Below are positions 61,764 through 64,000 of a DNA stretch of 64,000 nt, one piece after another. A program made the translations under genes and the position numbers. The DNA lies in the NCBI GenBank assembly GCA_910587475.1, contig CAJUMR010000005.1, positions 36,028 through 100,027 of the forward strand, written 5' to 3'. The notes beneath the pieces were generated by a model. That model saw only the letters and a list, made by a program, of their open reading frames with translations. It was not told where the DNA came from and searched no databases. Each line of letters starts with the position of its first letter. The stretch's first letter is position 1. The stretch comes from an uncultured Muribaculaceae bacterium. Lineage in GTDB: Bacteria > Bacteroidota > Bacteroidia > Bacteroidales > Muribaculaceae.

Positions 61764-63596
61764 TTATGCTCCAATCGACTGCATATCAACGAGATGTTTG
61801 TAGTAGCCGTTGAGCGCAAGGAGTTCGTCGTGAGTGCCTTTTTCGACAATGCGTCCTTCGTGCATTACGCATATCATGTCGGCGTTGCGTATGGTCGACA
61901 GTCTGTGGGCGATGACTAAGGTTGTACGGTCTTTCATCAGGCGGTCTAAAGCTTGTTGTACAAGGTTTTCGCTTTCGCTGTCGAGGGCCGATGTCGCTTC
62001 GTCGAGAATAAGTATCGCTGGATTTTTCAATATGGCGCGGGCAATCGACAGTCGCTGGCGCTGGCCACCCGACAGACGGCATCCACGGTCGCCGATGGGG
62101 GTGTCGTAGCCTTGCTCTGTAGCCATGATGAACTCGTGGGCGTTTGCAATTTTTGCAGCTTCCTTTACTTGTTCGAGGGTGGCGTTTTCAACTCCGAAAG
62201 CTATGTTGTTGAAGATTGTGTCGTTGAATAGAATGGCTTCTTGGTTGACATTTCCCATCAATGATCGTAGATCCTTGACTTTCAGATCGCGAATGTCGAT
62301 GCCGTCTATCGTAATATGTCCCTTGGCTACGTCGTAGAATCGGGGCAGCAGGTCGGCTAATGTCGATTTGCCGGAACCGGATTGGCCTACAAGTGCCACC
62401 GTGGCGCCTGCCGGTATGTCGAGGGTTACGCCGCGGATCACCTCGTTTGTGCCATAGCTGAACGTTATGTCGTCGTAAGAGATGGATTTGAATGGGACGG
62501 GTACCGGTGATGGCTTGGATGGATCGCTTATTGGATTTTTGGCGTTCAGGATCTTGTCGACGCGTTCCATCGATGCGAGTCCTTTCTGAATTGCATATGC
62601 TGCTTTAGAAAGGTCTTTGGCGGGGTTGATGATGCTATAGAATATTACCATATAATATATGAAGGCCGCTGCATCCATTGATGTGTGGCCCGAAAGGATC
62701 AGGCTGCCTCCGAACCATAGGACGAGTGCGATTGCTGCCGTTCCGAGAAATTCACTCATGGGGTGGGCGAGAGCCTGACGGCGTGCGACCGCATTCGAGA
62801 GATGGTAGAATTTCTGATTTTCACAGTGAAAACGGTCTTTTACTTTATCTTCAGCGTTGAATGCCTTTATGATCCGCAGGCCTCCGAGGGTTTCTTCGAT
62901 GTTTGACATGAGCACACCCCATTGGGTCTGACCTTCGAGAGATTGGGCTTTCAGTCGTTTGCCTATACGCCCCATGGCGAAACCGGCGATCGGCAGGAGT
63001 ATAAACACGAATATTGTCAGCTGCCATGATATGGCTATCATCATGCCGACACAAACTAATATCATTACCGGGTTTTTGAACATCATGTCGAGTGACGACA
63101 TTACCGAATTTTCTATTTCGGCGACGTCGCCGCTCATGCGTGCCATCACGTCGCCTTTGCGTTCAGAAGTGAAGAACGAGATCGGCAAGGTGGTGATTTT
63201 ATCGTAGACGAAATTTCTGATGTCGCGCACTATGCCTGATCGGAGGGGGATGATGAAATAGGAGCTGAGGTAGGCTGTTCCGGTTTTCAACCCTGTCATT
63301 ATTACAAGCATCGATCCGAGTAGTGCGAGTGTCCATTCGGGCCCGAAATGATTGATAGATTCCTGTGTATAATAGTAAAAGTTGTTTATTACAACGTCTT
63401 TAAGATCGGCTGACCCCAGTGCCATATAGCTATAGTTTGCTTCTTCAATGTTGAAAAGCATTTTTAATATAGGTATAATAAGGGCGAAAGAGAAGAGGGT
63501 AAGTATGGCTGATAATAAATTAAAGAATATATTAAGAGCCAGATATTTCTTGTAAGGCGGAACAAAGCGCCTCAGCAGTTGCATGAAATCATTCAT
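61764..63596 (-). CDS. MsbA-like ABC exporter
   Basis: A 610-residue half-transporter: an N-terminal six-helix membrane domain (about 1-330) and a C-terminal ATPase. Motifs are Walker A GQSGSGKSTLADLLP (about 404-418), signature LSGGQRQRLSIAR (about 507-519), Walker B ILILDEATSALDSES (about 525-539) and the H-loop IAHRLSTI. Homodimers of this type export lipids, lipid A precursors or peptides. The substrate is not known; MsbA-like lipid export is the usual guess for lone copies. The ATG at 63596 is used. Confidence 0.9.
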   Translation of the reverse strand: MNDFMQLLRRFVPPYKKYLALNIFFNLLSAILTLFSFALIIPILKMLFNIEEANYSYMALGSADLKDVVINNFYYYTQESINHFGPEWTLALLGSMLVIMTGLKTGTAYLSSYFIIPLRSGIVRDIRNFVYDKITTLPISFFTSERKGDVMARMSGDVAEIENSVMSSLDMMFKNPVMILVCVGMMIAISWQLTIFVFILLPIAGFAMGRIGKRLKAQSLEGQTQWGVLMSNIEETLGGLRIIKAFNAEDKVKDRFHCENQKFYHLSNAVARRQALAHPMSEFLGTAAIALVLWFGGSLILSGHTSMDAAAFIYYMVIFYSIINPAKDLSKAAYAIQKGLASMERVDKILNAKNPISDPSKPSPVPVPFKSISYDDITFSYGTNEVIRGVTLDIPAGATVALVGQSGSGKSTLADLLPRFYDVAKGHITIDGIDIRDLKVKDLRSLMGNVNQEAILFNDTIFNNIAFGVENATLEQVKEAAKIANAHEFIMATEQGYDTPIGDRGCRLSGGQRQRLSIARAILKNPAILILDEATSALDSESENLVQQALDRLMKDRTTLVIAHRLSTIRNADMICVMHEGRIVEKGTHDELLALNGYYKHLVDMQSIGA

Positions 63597-63635
63597 AATT
63601 GATTGGCAATGTCTGTTGGTTTATTGTTGTGTTTG

Positions 63636-63643
63636 CAAAAGTA
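63636..63643 (-). promoter_or_regulatory. -7 element for the ABC exporter
   Basis: TACTTTTG on the minus strand, 39 nt before the ATG, fits the -7 consensus. A TCTG lies 18 nt further upstream as a weak -33. Confidence 0.45.
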
Positions 63644-63932
63644 GCTAATTTGAGCGAGAAACAGAGATTGTCGGCGGAGAAATGTTGATTATGCGGTCAT
63701 AGATCGGTTTTGAATTGGTCGGTTTGTGCAATCTTTGCTGGGGTTGGAGTATTGGCCCTTGTTTTTTTATGACACGGTCTCACGTCATGTGTTAATTCGT
63801 AAAGGTTGTCATTTTAGCAGGAGGTATTCTGATGGCGCGGATTTAGACAAATTTTTTTCATGCCATAAACTTTTGTAAACGTGGCTATTCGTAATTTTGT
63901 TCAATTTTTCGTGAAAAATAATTGCGAAAATA

Positions 63933-63964
63933 TTTGGAGGGAATTAAAAAAGTGCCTAACTTTG
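63933..63964 (+). promoter_or_regulatory. Perfect-consensus promoter reading out of the window
   Basis: TTTG (63933-63936), a 20-nt spacer and TAACTTTG (63957-63964). The predicted transcript starts near 63970. The gene it serves lies beyond the window. Confidence 0.8.
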
Positions 63965-64000
63965 CACTCGCTTTTGAGAAACAGCCCACACAGCGGTGTG

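Larger units (their letters stand above)
63597..64000. other. 404-base region at the window edge
   Basis: No credible ORF. It holds a leftward -7 box for the ABC exporter, a rightward -7 box TAATTTTG (63892-63899) without a properly spaced -33, and a perfect rightward promoter near the end. The last 14 bases (CACAC, AGCG, GTGTG) form a small hairpin at the predicted start of the transcript that leaves the window. Confidence 0.5.

Overview
The window is a stretch of a Bacteroidales chromosome. Three things point there: a SusC/SusD pair with a sugar-utilisation operon, promoters of the Bacteroidota type (TTTG, 19-20 nt, TAnnTTTG) with weak Shine-Dalgarno signals, and a 2-oxoglutarate:ferredoxin oxidoreductase plus a flavodiiron protein, as expected of a gut anaerobe. 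A Muribaculaceae-like species is plausible but unproven. Genes are densely packed. I see no rRNA, tRNA, CRISPR array, IS element or prophage.

Layout. 1-2.3 kb: end of a galactose operon (galK, galM, an NTP-transferase). 2.3-3.3 kb: GluQRS on the opposite strand. 3.4-8.5 kb: a surface-glycan operon (Wzi-like porin, small lipoprotein, LegB-like dehydratase, ATP-grasp enzyme, NeuB/LegI-type synthase). 8.5-16 kb: a YczE-like membrane protein fused to a cytidylate-kinase-like domain, flavodiiron protein, gyrB, rnr, folB. 16-17.3 kb: an opposing GT2 glycosyltransferase. 17.4-31.2 kb: a Wzx/Wzy-type capsule or exopolysaccharide locus (Wza, Wzc, Wzx, Wzy, two GT4-like transferases, a PaaK/CapK-like adenylating enzyme, an alpha-toroid protein, then wecC, wecG-like and wecB behind their own perfect promoter). 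31.2-37.3 kb: HD protein, ilvE, a two-component system, apbE and a DJ-1 protein. 37.3-53.4 kb: one leftward operon of ten genes (MFS transporter, AGE epimerase, SusC, SusD, DUF5018-like lipoprotein, GHL10-like protein, metallophosphoesterase, DUF5009 membrane protein, two tandem SGNH esterases). 53.6-58.8 kb: HAD phosphatase, BamA/TamA-like protein, DUF2156 protein and a lipid kinase. 58.9-61.6 kb: korDABC. 61.7-63.6 kb: an MsbA-like ABC exporter, then a strong rightward promoter reading out of the window.

How it fits together. Much of the window concerns surface carbohydrate. Nonulosonate synthesis, UDP-ManNAc/ManNAcA supply (WecB, WecC) and the Wza/Wzc/Wzx/Wzy machinery build polymers, while the SusCD operon imports and trims an unknown glycan. 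The points most worth a second look are the SusCD operon without a recognisable lyase or standard glycoside hydrolase, the incomplete nonulosonate operon with an unexplained ATP-grasp enzyme, the membrane-kinase fusion, the CapK-like/alpha-toroid pair inside the capsule locus, the NTP-transferase beside galK/galM, and short promoter-terminator units that could encode small RNAs.
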